Assembly: GCF_023824195.1 (NCBI RefSeq)
Contig: NZ_CP085442.1
Location: 2,332,001 to 2,396,000 of the forward strand
Length of the DNA stretch: 64,000 nucleotides
Direction of reading: 5' to 3'
Origin: Priestia megaterium
GTDB lineage: Bacteria > Bacillota > Bacilli > Bacillales > Bacillaceae_H
Part shown: piece after piece, positions 50,202 through 59,786 of the stretch
Numbering within the stretch: the stretch's first letter is position 1
Layout of the letters: each line of letters begins with the position of its first letter
Notes under the pieces: generated by a model
Database searches by the model: none
Told to the model about the DNA's origin: nothing
The model's input: the letters and a program-made list of their open reading frames with translations, nothing else
Program-made: the position numbers and the translations under genes

Positions 50202-53200
50202 GAAAGCGGCAATCGGATTTCTACCGTTGTGCCTTTTCCTTCTTCACTATCATACGAAATGCTTCCTTTATGATTACTAATGATTTTGTGACTCACCATC
50301 AATCCTAATCCTGTTCCTTTTTCTTTTGTTGTATAGAAAGGCTCGCTAATTCGTGTTAATCGATCTTTCGGCATGCCTTTTCCTTCATCTATCACTTGGA
50401 TGACTACTTGATTTGTATCTGGATCAAATTTAGATACCACTAGAATAGACCCGGGGTCATCCATCGCTTCAATAGAATTTTTCACCATGTTGATAAATAC
50501 TTGTTTCATATCTTTTTCAATACAATGAACAACAGGTAATTTTTCTTCAAAATCTGTTGAAATAGTAATGTTTTTAAGAATGGCCTGTGTATGCAGTAGT
50601 GTACATACGTCTTGAAGAATTAAATTTATCTGTTTATTTTCATATTTTACGACTTCGGGTTTGGCTAGAATGAGCAGTTCGCTAATAATCAGTTCTAAGC
50701 GGTTAAACTCGGACATCATGACATCCATATATTCTTTTTTATACGTTTCTTCTTGCATCATAAGCTGTAAAAAGCCCTTTAATGATGTAAGAGGGTTTCG
50801 TATTTCATGGGCAATGCCAGCAGCCAGCTGGCCAAGTGCTGACAGCATCTCTGAATTTTTGAGCATCATTTCCGACTGTTTGCGCTGTGAAATGTCTTCG
50901 CTTAACCCAATATAATGGATGATTTCATCCTGATCATTTTTAACAGGCATTAAGGCTAACTGTTCCCAAACGGTTTCTCCGTCTTCTTGAACGTAGGAAA
51001 TTTCTCCGTTCCATTTTTCTCCTCTGTATACTTCATTCCAAATTTTAGGAAATCTTTTAACGCCCAGCTTTTTTGTATACAAGTCATAGAGATGTAGTCC
51101 AAATACTTCCTGTGGCGCATGCTTTTGCTCCATGAATTTTTGATTAATGTACTTAATTTTACCTTGATGATCGGTAATAAAAATGCCCGTAGGACTATGA
51201 GCTACTGCAAATGATGTAATAGCCAATTCTTCATTTGATCGTTTAATTTCTGTAATATTAATAAACGTAATAACTACACCGTTAATTAAATTCTCATTCG
51301 TACGATAAGGCATCATTTTCATGCTGTACCATTGATTATCATAGCTTTGAATTTCTTTTTGAAGGGTATTATTTGTTCTTAAAACGTGCATTGCGTCCTC
51401 GATTAGATGGTCATATCTAAAGTTATGCGAAATATGAAAGAAAGGTCTTCCGATATCTTGATGAAGAACGTTGATCACTGTTTTCGTTTCCGGCGTAAAT
51501 AATTTAATATTCAGCTGCTCGTCTAAAAAGATGGTAGCAATAGTTGTACTGATTAATAAATTATCAATATCGTTGTTTAAGTCCGTTAATTCTTCAATCT
51601 TTCGCTCGTACTGATTGTTAACACTAATTAACTCTTCATTAACAGACTGCAATTCTTCATTTGTGGACTGCAGCTCTTCGTTGGAAGCAATCAGTTCTTC
51701 GTTCGTGGACTTTAGCTCCTCATTTGCTGTTTCTAGCTCTTCAATCGTCGTTTGCAAATGCTGCTGCGTGTAATGAAGCTCTTGCTCTAAATCTACTACA
51801 AGCTCACTAATGGAGCTTGTTTGATTAAGAGACAGGGGCTCTTCTTTATCAATAATGGCACCATCTGTCTGTTCATCAAACATAAGTAAGTAAAGAGAGT
51901 GATTTGTTGGAAGAGCAGATATCGTAATATTAAAGCGGCGCTGAACATTGTTTATGACAAACTCAATGTGCTGACAGCATACGCTCATACCTTGCTCTTT
52001 TACGCGTTTAATAGCTGCTCCAATGGCTAAAGAGACGTGAACTGGAACCATTTTAAAAATAGTATAGTTAATTTTACCTATAGGAACGTTAATAAGCTGA
52101 GTTGCTTCTTTTGAACAAAATATCACTTCATTGTACTCATTTAATACAAGACAAGGGCTCATAAAGTGATCAATCATCGACTGATACATCTCATCTAGTT
52201 TAAGTGAAGGAAGTGGCTTATAAAGTTGACTTGGCAGCGGCACGCTAGAAAAATCACTTTCATGCAAGTTTGCTTTTGAAAGATTAAAAGCACCTGTAAT
52301 CTGCCGGCCTGCCGGCCCGGAACGCTTAAATATTTTCCACTTACTGTTGATAGGACGGAACAAATCAGACAAATTGCCTGTTGTTTCACTAGGGCCTAAA
52401 AAAAGTACGCCTTCTTCTGTCAAAGAAAAATGAAAAAGAGACAGAATACGCTGCTGCAGTTCAGCTTGGAAATAAATCATCATATTTCGACAGCTAATTA
52501 AGTCGACGTTTACAAAAGGCGAGTCTTTTCCTATATTATGCGGTGCAAAAACAATCATTTTGCGGATTGTTTTTTTTACTTGATAACCACCGTGTTTTGT
52601 TTGCTCAAAATATTCATTAATCTGAGCTGCTGAGAAGGAATGAACTTCCGCTTCTTCATAAATACCTTGACTAGCTCTTTTGATTGCATGACGATCGATG
52701 TCCGTAGCAAAGATTCGGACATCGAAATAACGGTTGATTGTTGATAAATAGTCATGAAGCAAAATAGCTAATGTGTATGCTTCTTGACCAGTAGAACAAC
52801 CTGCTACCCAGATGCGGATTTCATCTTCTTGACTATGAATCTTTCTTTCAACTAATTGAGGGATGACTTGTTCTTCAATAATAGAGAATGCTTCTTTATC
52901 TCTAAGAAATTGTGTCACTCCAATCAGCAAGTCTCGCTGTAGTTCGACGATTTCTTCGGCTTCTTTACATAAATAGTCCCGGTATTCTTCCATCGTTTGA
53001 GAGGGCGGATCGAGTAAAGCCATTCTCTTTTCAAGTCGTCGCAGCACCGTGTTTTTTTTGTACATAGAGAAGTCGATGCCTGTTTTCTTCTTTATTAATG
53101 AATAAATGTATTGCAGCGTTTCTTCATTATATGTAAATTCAGTCTGGCTGACATGCGTTTGCACAAGGTCAGGCATATCAGCAGGAGAAAGAATATAATC

Positions 53201-53758
53201 AGCAAGGTGTGCATCAATAGCGCTTAGGGGCATATCTCTGTACTTTGCTGTGCTTTCATCTTGTACAAGTACAGTTCCGCCATACTCTCGTATCGTTTTT
53301 GCTCCTCCTGTTCCATCATTTCCTTTTCCCGATAAAATAATGGCTGTGCACCGGTGTTTTTTTACAGCAGCCAGAGAATGAAAAAAGGCGTCAATCGGAT
53401 ACTTTACCTGATCATTTTCTTCATAAGGACGAAGGCGAAGAGTATGATCAACAACGGTCACATAATGATGAGGAGGATTTAAATAAATTGTGTCTTCTTG
53501 TAAAGTCATCCCGTCTTGTGTCAGTTTGATATTCATTCCTGTTTTTTTTGCTAAAAGTTCTGGCATAAAACTTTTATATTTAGAGGAAAGGTGCTGCACA
53601 ATAATAAACGCCATTCCATTTGGTGAAGGCATATTAGCGAAAAACTGCTCAATAGCTTCTAACCCTCCGGCAGAAGCGCCAATTCCCACAACGTGTAAAT
53701 CCTGTTTCTCTATTCCTTCTGAAGACGATGGAACTGTAGAAAACGAGTTGTTCTTCAT
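50198..53758 (-). CDS. CheB-CheR-PAS hybrid histidine kinase
   Basis: 1186 residues. CheB methylesterase (~22-205): [14 protein letters not shown] (active Ser), [11 protein letters not shown] and [15 protein letters not shown]. CheR methyltransferase (~220-485): [36 protein letters not shown] and [17 protein letters not shown]-like domain (~530-640), a coiled coil of NEEL repeats (~665-740), two more PAS domains (~745-965), HisKA with [16 protein letters not shown] (~985) and HATPase with [19 protein letters not shown] and [11 protein letters not shown]. No receiver domain. No methyl-accepting protein is adjacent. Start ATG with TGGAGG. Convergent with the cobalamin-binding/PAS pair. Confidence 0.92.
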   Translation of the reverse strand: MKNNSFSTVPSSSEGIEKQDLHVVGIGASAGGLEAIEQFFANMPSPNGMAFIIVQHLSSKYKSFMPELLAKKTGMNIKLTQDGMTLQEDTIYLNPPHHYVTVVDHTLRLRPYEENDQVKYPIDAFFHSLAAVKKHRCTAIILSGKGNDGTGGAKTIREYGGTVLVQDESTAKYRDMPLSAIDAHLADYILSPADMPDLVQTHVSQTEFTYNEETLQYIYSLIKKKTGIDFSMYKKNTVLRRLEKRMALLDPPSQTMEEYRDYLCKEAEEIVELQRDLLIGVTQFLRDKEAFSIIEEQVIPQLVERKIHSQEDEIRIWVAGCSTGQEAYTLAILLHDYLSTINRYFDVRIFATDIDRHAIKRASQGIYEEAEVHSFSAAQINEYFEQTKHGGYQVKKTIRKMIVFAPHNIGKDSPFVNVDLISCRNMMIYFQAELQQRILSLFHFSLTEEGVLFLGPSETTGNLSDLFRPINSKWKIFKRSGPAGRQITGAFNLSKANLHESDFSSVPLPSQLYKPLPSLKLDEMYQSMIDHFMSPCLVLNEYNEVIFCSKEATQLINVPIGKINYTIFKMVPVHVSLAIGAAIKRVKEQGMSVCCQHIEFVINNVQRRFNITISALPTNHSLYLLMFDEQTDGAIIDKEEPLSLNQTSSISELVVDLEQELHYTQQHLQTTIEELETANEELKSTNEELIASNEELQSTNEELQSVNEELISVNNQYERKIEELTDLNNDIDNLLISTTIATIFLDEQLNIKLFTPETKTVINVLHQDIGRPFFHISHNFRYDHLIEDAMHVLRTNNTLQKEIQSYDNQWYSMKMMPYRTNENLINGVVITFINITEIKRSNEELAITSFAVAHSPTGIFITDHQGKIKYINQKFMEQKHAPQEVFGLHLYDLYTKKLGVKRFPKIWNEVYRGEKWNGEISYVQEDGETVWEQLALMPVKNDQDEIIHYIGLSEDISQRKQSEMMLKNSEMLSALGQLAAGIAHEIRNPLTSLKGFLQLMMQEETYKKEYMDVMMSEFNRLELIISELLILAKPEVVKYENKQINLILQDVCTLLHTQAILKNITISTDFEEKLPVVHCIEKDMKQVFINMVKNSIEAMDDPGSILVVSKFDPDTNQVVIQVIDEGKGMPKDRLTRISEPFYTTKEKGTGLGLMVSHKIISNHKGSISYDSEEGKGTTVEIRLPLS

Positions 53759-54126
53759 AATAGAACCTCCAATAATGTTTAGACACTTCCTAGATTGTAT
53801 GTCGTTTTGTTTATTTTAATGTCGACAGCACAGCGTGGTTTACATCAAAAGTAAATTTTTTCAAAAAAACCAAGATGCTGGTACATAGGTTCATTTTAGC
53901 AAACCTATTATATTGTTCAAATAACGTTTTCAAAATTCCTCTATTTTTTCGCAAAAAAATTTTAAAGTCCAAACTATATAGTATGCCCCGATTTTCTTTA
54001 TATAAACGTATTTTTATAAAAAAAATCGGTTTTTTTTGCAGAAAAAAATATTTAAAAAAGTTTTGTTTACGCTTACATATGCATAAGGTGATACGCTCAA
54101 GGAGGAAAAAAACGGTTAAATTCAAC
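53759..54126. other. Intergenic region, AT-rich, no gene
   Basis: Between the divergent kinase and proC. Frames here are A/T-run artefacts without ribosome sites. A hairpin at ~53990-54040 pairs CCGATTTT with AAAATCGG and is followed by eight T, resembling a terminator, though no plus-strand gene precedes it; it could end a small RNA. A sigma-D-like TAAA...GCCCCGATTT arrangement near 53960-53995 is weak. Confidence 0.4.
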
Positions 54127-54154
54127 TTGACACTCTTTTTCAGCATGTTACTAT
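54127..54154 (+). promoter_or_regulatory. Sigma-A promoter of the pro operon
   Basis: TTGACA (54127-54132), 16 bases, TACTAT (54149-54154). It lies 56 bases before the proC start. Confidence 0.75.
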
Positions 54155-54210
54155 AGGAACCGTTGAAAGAAACGAGAACAAAAATACGAACAAATGACAG
54201 GGGAGATTTG

Positions 54211-55053
54211 ATGGATCAAAAACAAAAAGTTGCTTTTTTAGGTGCTGGATCAATGGCAGAAGCGATGATTTCTGGTATGGTCAATGCAAAGAAATTACCT
54301 GCTGAAAATATTATCGTAACAAATCGAAGTAATGATGCGCGACTGCACGAACTTGAAAATAGATATGGTATCACAGCAGTAAAGCGCAGCGAGCTGAAAA
54401 CAGATGACATTGACGTTTTTATTCTAGCGATGAAGCCAAAAGGCGCTGAAGAGGCATTAAACGAATTAAAGCCTCAAATCAACAAAGACCAGCTTGTCCT
54501 ATCTGTTCTTGCAGGGATTTCGTCTTCTTACATGGAAGAGTTATTGCATGATGAACAGCAGGTCATTCGAGTGATGCCGAATACATCAAGTATGATTCAG
54601 CAATCAGCAACGGCTATATCTCCAGGTCAATATGCTGCAATGGATGCTGTGCTAACAGCAAAAGAGCTGCTTTCTGCAATCGGAAAGGTATACGTGATTG
54701 ATGAGCCTCAAATGGACATTTTCACAGGAATTGCCGGAAGTGGACCCGCTTATTTTTATTTCCTTATGGAGCATATCGAAAAAGCAGCTAAAGAAGAAGG
54801 TCTCGATCCTGAGCTAGCACGTGAAATTGGCGCCCAAACCATTTACGGTGCAGCAAGAATGATGATGGAAAGAGATGAAACGCCGACGGAGCTTCGTGAA
54901 AATGTGACGTCTCCAAACGGTACAACAGCAGCTGGTTTAGACGCCTTAGCTAAACACGGCGGCGGAGAAGCAATGATGCAAGCAGTCAAAGGAGCATCAA
55001 AGCGTTCAAAAGAAATGAGTGCTCAACTACAAAAAGTGGCAAGTACTAATTAA
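54211..55053 (+). CDS. proC: Pyrroline-5-carboxylate reductase
   Basis: 280 residues. The NAD(P) fold starts VAFLGAGSMAEAMISGMVNA (~8-27). The C-terminal dimerisation domain has FTGIAGSGPAYFYFLMEHIE and NVTSPNGTTAAGLDAL, both ProC hallmarks. It makes proline from P5C. ATG 54211 has GGGGAG. First gene of proC-proB-proA, a complete route from glutamate, often used for osmotic or general proline supply; which isoform set this is cannot be told from sequence (other pro genes may lie elsewhere). Confidence 0.93.
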   Translation: MDQKQKVAFLGAGSMAEAMISGMVNAKKLPAENIIVTNRSNDARLHELENRYGITAVKRSELKTDDIDVFILAMKPKGAEEALNELKPQINKDQLVLSVLAGISSSYMEELLHDEQQVIRVMPNTSSMIQQSATAISPGQYAAMDAVLTAKELLSAIGKVYVIDEPQMDIFTGIAGSGPAYFYFLMEHIEKAAKEEGLDPELAREIGAQTIYGAARMMMERDETPTELRENVTSPNGTTAAGLDALAKHGGGEAMMQAVKGASKRSKEMSAQLQKVASTN

Positions 55054-55139
55054 TTCGTCACTTATCTTCTTCGTGAATTCCTCACCACAAAAAATAATCA
55101 TAAACAAGAAAACATACAGAACACACTAGGAGTGATTTG

Positions 55140-56246
55140 ATGAGTCCCGACAATAAGAAGCGGGTTGTAATTAAAATTGGAAGTAGTTCATTAACAAGTT
55201 CACACGGTGAAATCAGCAGACGGAAGCTCGAGCGCCTTGTGGATCAAGTCGTAGACTTAAAAGATAGCGGTCATGAAGTTCTATTGGTTTCATCAGGAGC
55301 TGTAGCTGCAGGCTACCGCAAGCTTGGCTGCTTAGAGCGACCTAGCTCTTTACCTGAAAAACAAGCAGCTGCCTCAATCGGTCAAGGACTGTTAATGGAG
55401 GCTTATTCAGAACTGTTTCTATCCCATGGATACGTTGCTTCTCAAATCTTAATTACGAGAGACGATTTTTCAGACGAAAATCGTTACAACAATGCACGAA
55501 ATACAATTAACGTGCTGCTAGAACGCGGCATTGTGCCAATTGTCAATGAAAACGATACGGTAACCATCAATCGATTAAAATTTGGCGATAATGATACACT
55601 TTCAGCTAAAGTTGCTGGACTAGTGGATTCCGACCTGCTTATTATTTTATCGGATATCGATGGCTTATACAGCGCGGACCCTCGCCAGGATCCAAATGCA
55701 AAATTAGTTCCTCACGTAGGGGAAATCACGCAAGAAATCGAAGAATCTGCAGGAGATTCAGGAAGTTCAGTTGGAACAGGCGGTATGCGCTCGAAAATTG
55801 ACGCGTTCAAAATCGCTATGGCGTCAGGAATTCCAGCATTTTTAGGAAGAGCTGGCGTGCCAAACATTTTAACACAAGCGGTTGACGGAGATGCAACAGG
55901 AACGTATTTTGAATCTGAAGATGATTCTGCGAACCTTAATCAGAAAAAGCAGTGGATTGCGTTTAACTCTGGTCCTGAAGGGGAAATAGTAGTCGAAGAT
56001 GCCGCGAAACGTGCAATTATTGAAGATAAAGAGCCTTTACTTCGCGAGCACGTTAAATATATTAAAGGCCACTTTAGTGAACGAGCAGTTGTACGTATTC
56101 TAGATAAAGACGAAAATGAGCTGGCTCTTGGCGTGACAAATTATTCATCTGATGAACTTGCACAGAATGAGCCAATTGATCAACCGATTGTAGACAGCGA
56201 AGGTCTAGTGTGTCACTTAGAAATTCCAGTACCGGTCGGTTTGTAA
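55140..56246 (+). CDS. proB: Glutamate 5-kinase
   Basis: 368 residues. The amino-acid kinase domain (~5-255) has VVIKIGSSSLTSSHGEISRR, LLVSSGAVAAGY, IPIVNENDTV and DIDGLYSADPR. VGTGGMRSKIDAFKIAMASG is the conserved late block. A PUA domain (~275-365) completes it. It catalyses the first step of proline synthesis and is usually feedback-inhibited. ATG 55140 has AGGAGTGATTTG upstream. The gap from proC is 86 bases. Confidence 0.93.
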   Translation: MSPDNKKRVVIKIGSSSLTSSHGEISRRKLERLVDQVVDLKDSGHEVLLVSSGAVAAGYRKLGCLERPSSLPEKQAAASIGQGLLMEAYSELFLSHGYVASQILITRDDFSDENRYNNARNTINVLLERGIVPIVNENDTVTINRLKFGDNDTLSAKVAGLVDSDLLIILSDIDGLYSADPRQDPNAKLVPHVGEITQEIEESAGDSGSSVGTGGMRSKIDAFKIAMASGIPAFLGRAGVPNILTQAVDGDATGTYFESEDDSANLNQKKQWIAFNSGPEGEIVVEDAAKRAIIEDKEPLLREHVKYIKGHFSERAVVRILDKDENELALGVTNYSSDELAQNEPIDQPIVDSEGLVCHLEIPVPVGL

Positions 56247-56259
56247 GCAAACATGCTGT

Positions 56260-56286
56260 AAAGAAAAGGAGCCCTTCCTTTTCTTT
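56260..56286 (+). other. Intercistronic hairpin between proB and proA
   Basis: AAAGAAAAGGA pairs perfectly with TCCTTTTCTTT (5-base loop). It has no T-run after it, so it is not a classic terminator. It may stabilise or separate the proB and proA messages. Confidence 0.45.
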
Positions 56287-56360
56287 GCATGATTGCATTT
56301 ACCTCTTATGCCTCACACTTTAAAATCAAACAAAACTAAAACGAATCCAGGAGTGATTTG

Positions 56361-57623
56361 GTGTTACAAACAAATGAAAAGTATTCAGTAGAAGAACAAG
56401 CTATTTCAGCAAAAAAAGCAGCTAAGCAATTAAGTTTACTAACAACAGAACAAAAAAACGATGCGCTGTTAACCATTGCTTCTACACTTGAAAGCAACAC
56501 GGAGTATATTTTAAAAGCAAATGAAGTAGACTTAAAAAACGGGAAAGAAAAAGGTTTTGATGAAGCGCTGATGGATCGCCTCGCTCTTTCAGCGGAACGT
56601 GTAAAAGAATTTGCAAATGGCCTTCGTGAGGTTGCTGAGTTAGATGATCCAACAGGAGATATTTTATCAAGCTGGACATTGGATAACGGTCTAGATGTAA
56701 AGCAAGTACGCGTGCCTCTTGGCGTTATCGGAATGATTTATGAAGCACGTCCAAACGTAACGGTAGATGCAACAGGGCTAGCGTTGAAATCTGGAAATGC
56801 CATTGTGTTAAAAGGCGGCTCTTCAGCTATTTCATCTAACCAAGCTATCGTGGACATTATTCATAAAGCTCTTGATGAAACTCCAATTCCTAAAGAAGCG
56901 GTACAGTTTATTTCAAGTACAGATCGTGCGGCTACGCAAGAACTATTTACAATGAAAGAGCATATTGACGTGCTAATTCCGCGCGGAGGGGCTTCATTGA
57001 TTCAAGCGGTCGTCAATAACGCAACGGTTCCCGTGTTAGAAACGGGAGTCGGAAACTGCCATATTTATATCGATGAACAAGCTGACGTTAAGAAGGCCAT
57101 TCCGATTTTGATTAATGCAAAAACAGATCGACCAGCGGTGTGTAACGCAGCAGAAACGGTTCTTGTACACAAGAACTGGCTCGATTCTCATAAAGATGAA
57201 TTGATTCAAGCATTCAACGATCATAATATTGAAGTATATGGTGACAAAGTGACAGTAGGTGAAATTCCTGGAGCAAAACCAGCGGCTGAAAAAGACTGGG
57301 CTGAAGAGTATTTGCGCTTAGCAATCGCGATGAAAGTAGTAGAGAGTGTGGATGAAGCGATTGACCACATCGAAACATATGGAACAAAACACTCTGAAGC
57401 CATCATTTCAGAAGATGAACAAGCCGTTTCACGCTTCATGTCTTTAGTGGATGCAGCCGCACTGTATCATAATGCATCTACGCGTTTTACTGACGGAGGA
57501 GCTTTAGGATTTGGAGCTGAAATTGGGATTTCAACTCAAAAGCTTCATGCACGCGGTCCAATGGGACTTCCTGCGCTTACGACAATTAAATATATTATGA
57601 GTGGAAACGGACAAACTCGATAA
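56361..57623 (+). CDS. proA: Glutamate-5-semialdehyde dehydrogenase (gamma-glutamyl phosphate reductase)
   Basis: 420 residues, aldehyde-dehydrogenase fold. RVPLGVIGMIYEARPNVTVD (~115-135) and NAIVLKGGSSAISSNQAIVD are ProA signatures. The catalytic Cys is in KTDRPAVCNAAETVLVH (~258). The end has STRFTDGGALGFGAEIGIST and HARGPMGLPALTT. It reduces glutamyl phosphate, the product of ProB. GTG 56361 follows AGGAGTGATTTG. Last gene of the operon; a terminator follows. Confidence 0.95.
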   Translation: MLQTNEKYSVEEQAISAKKAAKQLSLLTTEQKNDALLTIASTLESNTEYILKANEVDLKNGKEKGFDEALMDRLALSAERVKEFANGLREVAELDDPTGDILSSWTLDNGLDVKQVRVPLGVIGMIYEARPNVTVDATGLALKSGNAIVLKGGSSAISSNQAIVDIIHKALDETPIPKEAVQFISSTDRAATQELFTMKEHIDVLIPRGGASLIQAVVNNATVPVLETGVGNCHIYIDEQADVKKAIPILINAKTDRPAVCNAAETVLVHKNWLDSHKDELIQAFNDHNIEVYGDKVTVGEIPGAKPAAEKDWAEEYLRLAIAMKVVESVDEAIDHIETYGTKHSEAIISEDEQAVSRFMSLVDAAALYHNASTRFTDGGALGFGAEIGISTQKLHARGPMGLPALTTIKYIMSGNGQTR

Positions 57624-57629
57624 GAAATG

Positions 57630-57664
57630 AAAAGCGAGCCTAATCATGTGCTCGCTCTTTTTTT
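57630..57664 (+). terminator. Intrinsic terminator of the pro operon
   Basis: AGCGAGC / GCTCGCT stem (10-base loop) with a long T-run. Confidence 0.8.
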
Positions 57665-57697
57665 TATGAAAAGCAAAACAAGTAAATGGAAGCTGAT

Positions 57698-57726
57698 TTG
57701 TAAAAAAATATAAACTCTGTTATAAT
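57698..57726 (+). promoter_or_regulatory. Promoter and long 5' leader of the YdjO-like gene
   Basis: TTGTAA, 17 bases, TATAAT (57721-57726). The coding start is ~250 bases further on, so the transcript would have a long untranslated leader, as is common for cold-inducible genes. A second possible promoter (TTGATT near 57869 and TATAGT near 57890) would give a shorter leader. No gene is seen in 57665-57976. Confidence 0.5.
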
Positions 57727-57982
57727 AGTAAAATATATAATTTTTGTGATCTTCATTTTTGTTCTTTTCAGACTATCCCGTTGTTTAAGAAAAGCAACTG
57801 CTATCTGCTTTGTTATAACTTCATTTTTATTTTAGTCTTTCAAGACGCCGTATGTATTCCTCAAAGATTGATTTACGGATGTATAGTATCACTTTATCTT
57901 GCACCATTTACCACATTTACACGCTAAGTTAATCTTCATTTATTATCCACTTAAAAAGTACTGTTTAAAGGAGACGATGTGT

Positions 57983-58180
57983 ATGTATAATCGTAAAAAT
58001 TTAGAGCCGGCTGTTATTGAAGAAACAAAAGTTTGGGAATGTACATCAGATACGTGTAATTGTTGGGTTCGAGATAACTTTAAAAGCGGAGATCAGCCAA
58101 CTTGTCCAATTTGCAAAAGCGAAATGAAGCAAGCTGTAAAAGAACTGCAGGTTATTCATAATCCTAGAGTCATTGATTAA
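57983..58180 (+). CDS. YdjO-family cold-inducible zinc-ribbon protein, second copy
   Basis: 65 residues. Cys pattern WECTSDTCNCWVRDNF and PTCPICKSEMKQAVKE repeats that of the paralogue at 42517, with one extra Cys (TCNCW). The likely start is the ATG at 57983, 9 bases after AAAGGAG; an ATG at 57977 is closer. Function unknown. Monocistronic, behind a long leader. Confidence 0.82.
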   Translation: MYNRKNLEPAVIEETKVWECTSDTCNCWVRDNFKSGDQPTCPICKSEMKQAVKELQVIHNPRVID

Positions 58181-58218
58181 TAACTTTTAGGAAGACGTTT
58201 TTTGAAAGGGGTTTGTGG

Positions 58219-58581
58219 ATGTTTCTAGGAATTGATCATGTTCAGCTTCTTGGTCCAGAAGGATGCGAGCAAGAAGCAAGAAATTTTTATGAAAATCTTT
58301 TAGGAATGAAAACTGTTCTTAAGCCGGAAAATTTAAGGCACAGAGGCGGCATATGGTTTCAATGTGGGACTCAAGAAGTGCATATCAGTATTCAAGATGA
58401 CTACATACCTGCTAAAAAAGCGCATCCAGCTTTTGTCGTGGAAGATATCAAGACGCTTAGACGTAAGTTGGCACATTGGGGCTGCGTTCTTTCTGAAGAA
58501 GAGCCTATTGCAGGGAGAGAGCGTTTTTTTGTCCACGACCCGTTCGGAAATCGATTAGAATTTTTACAATATGACAAATAA
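58219..58581 (+). CDS. VOC (glyoxalase/bleomycin-resistance) superfamily protein
   Basis: 120 residues, one VOC unit pair. FLGIDHVQLLGPEGCEQEAR begins the fold with the usual metal His (DHV), HPAFVVEDIKTLRRKL carries a second His, and FVHDPFGNRLEFLQY ends with the conserved Glu. Dimeric VOC enzymes include glyoxalases, dioxygenases and resistance proteins; the reaction is unknown. ATG 58219 has GAAAGGGG with 8-base spacing; upstream in-frame TTG is too close. Confidence 0.85.
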   Translation: MFLGIDHVQLLGPEGCEQEARNFYENLLGMKTVLKPENLRHRGGIWFQCGTQEVHISIQDDYIPAKKAHPAFVVEDIKTLRRKLAHWGCVLSEEEPIAGRERFFVHDPFGNRLEFLQYDK

Positions 58582-58605
58582 AAGACCTCCAAGCGGAGGT
58601 CTTTT
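58580..58605. terminator. Bidirectional intrinsic terminator
   Basis: AAAAGACCTCC / GGAGGTCTTTT with a 4-base loop between the convergent VOC and RraA-type genes. Confidence 0.9.
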
Positions 58606-59209
58606 ATTTTAGGGCGTTATCTAAATACGTATATACCGTTTCTTTGCTAATTAATACTTCGTTCTCTCGGTCTTTATCTTTTTGCCACTTTTCCCGCGCT
58701 TTTGCTAATACCTTCTCGGCGTCATCCTTAGGAATGACAATGACTCCACCGTCGTCACCTGCAATAAAATCACCAGGATAGATTTTCACGCCCCCGCAGG
58801 AAATGGTTTCATTTACTGTTCCTTTTTCTTTTTTGCTGCTTGCTGCGATCGTAGAGCCCTTACAAAATACAGGGAAATTGAGCTTTTCAATGTCTTCCTG
58901 ATCTCGTATAACACCATCTAGTACAATACCGCTTATTCCAACAAGCTTCGCCATGGCTACTACGAAATCTCCTGCTAAGGCACGGTTACAATAGCTTTTT
59001 CCATCAATAACGAGCACGCTTCCGGGCTCCGCTAGTCGAATCGCTTCAAGCACTGAGTAATTATTGCCAGCAGGCGTATTTACGGTAAGAGCCGGCCCAA
59101 ATAGTTTGTAATGACGCTGCAATGGCTTAATAGAAAAGTCTAAGTGGTTGGCACCTTCCATTGCATCTGATAAATTTGCTGTTGATAATGGGAGCTGTTC
59201 ATTCAACAT
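58604..59209 (-). CDS. RraA-family protein
   Basis: 201 residues of the RraA/HMG aldolase fold. GVIRDQEDIEKLNFPVFCKG (~115-134) carries the conserved GxxRD metal/substrate site, and PGDFIAGDDGGVIVIPKDDA the late block. LFGPALTVNTPAGNNYSVLE and the preceding half are also typical. Members are class II aldolases for 4-hydroxy-4-methyl-2-oxoglutarate or oxaloacetate decarboxylases; in E. coli RraA inhibits RNase E. The metabolic role here is unclear; no catabolic partner is adjacent. Confidence 0.85.
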   Translation of the reverse strand: MLNEQLPLSTANLSDAMEGANHLDFSIKPLQRHYKLFGPALTVNTPAGNNYSVLEAIRLAEPGSVLVIDGKSYCNRALAGDFVVAMAKLVGISGIVLDGVIRDQEDIEKLNFPVFCKGSTIAASSKKEKGTVNETISCGGVKIYPGDFIAGDDGGVIVIPKDDAEKVLAKAREKWQKDKDRENEVLISKETVYTYLDNALK

Positions 59210-59692
59210 CGTATCTCTCCTTTTTAACTTTAGTCTATCTATACATATTCATATAAGAGAAAGCTCTTATTTATGAGAGGGCAAGTAGATAACGTGAAGC
59301 ATTGACCATCAATTAACTGCAAACGTACAGTATTAGAAGCTTTCAGAGCCAATTTTTAATGCATTGTCCTATATCTTTGAGGCGCTGTTTCCCGTATGGT
59401 ATTCGTCATATAAGCACATATATCCTTTATTAGTAATAAAGGCGAAGGTTAGCCTATAAAGACATTATTAAAGAAGTGGAGAAACCAAAGAACTCTGCAA
59501 AAGTTACTTTAGATAATATTTTCGGCAAAGTATAAAATAAGCTGTATTTAACGAGGATGAAGGAAAGACCTTTGTTAGTTTTATGAATGTCTTTGATTTA
59601 TACTTAAATGGTCTTATATACACACGAAATACGTGCAAATGTTTAATCCTGTGAACATTTGATGGAGCTTGATGCATTTTTATATAAAAAAG
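59210..59692. other. Intergenic region with possible gene remnants
   Basis: Two short frames without starts or ribosome sites: 59440-59535 ends LAYKDIIKEVEKPKNSAKVT then LDNIFGKV, and 59541-59652 contains EDEGKTFVSFMNVFDLYLNG. Both have protein-like composition, so they may be 3' scraps of lost genes, but I recognise neither. Nothing else is seen in this stretch. Confidence 0.3.
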
Positions 59693-59719
59693 TGAAACCT
59701 TTTGGTATGATGAAACGTA
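59693..59719 (+). promoter_or_regulatory. ECF-type (sigma-W-like) promoter
   Basis: TGAAAC (59693-59698), 17 bases, CGTA (59716-59719): the sigma-W class pattern TGAAAC-N16/17-CGTA. The downstream gene is an exported membrane protein, a common sigma-W target. CATATATG is repeated nearby (59723-59755). Confidence 0.6.
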
Positions 59720-59786
59720 GGAACATATATGGAAATCATATATGAAAAAACATATGTGACGTTAGTCATTTAGTGGAGGGAAAACA

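Noticed and set aside
50198..53758. Chemotaxis operon
   Set aside because: CheB and CheR domains are fused to a PAS kinase; there is no MCP, CheA, CheW or CheY nearby, so this is a separate signalling protein type.
53811..54156. ORFs on both strands in the gap before proC
   Set aside because: Phe/Lys/Ile-rich translations of A/T runs, no ribosome sites.
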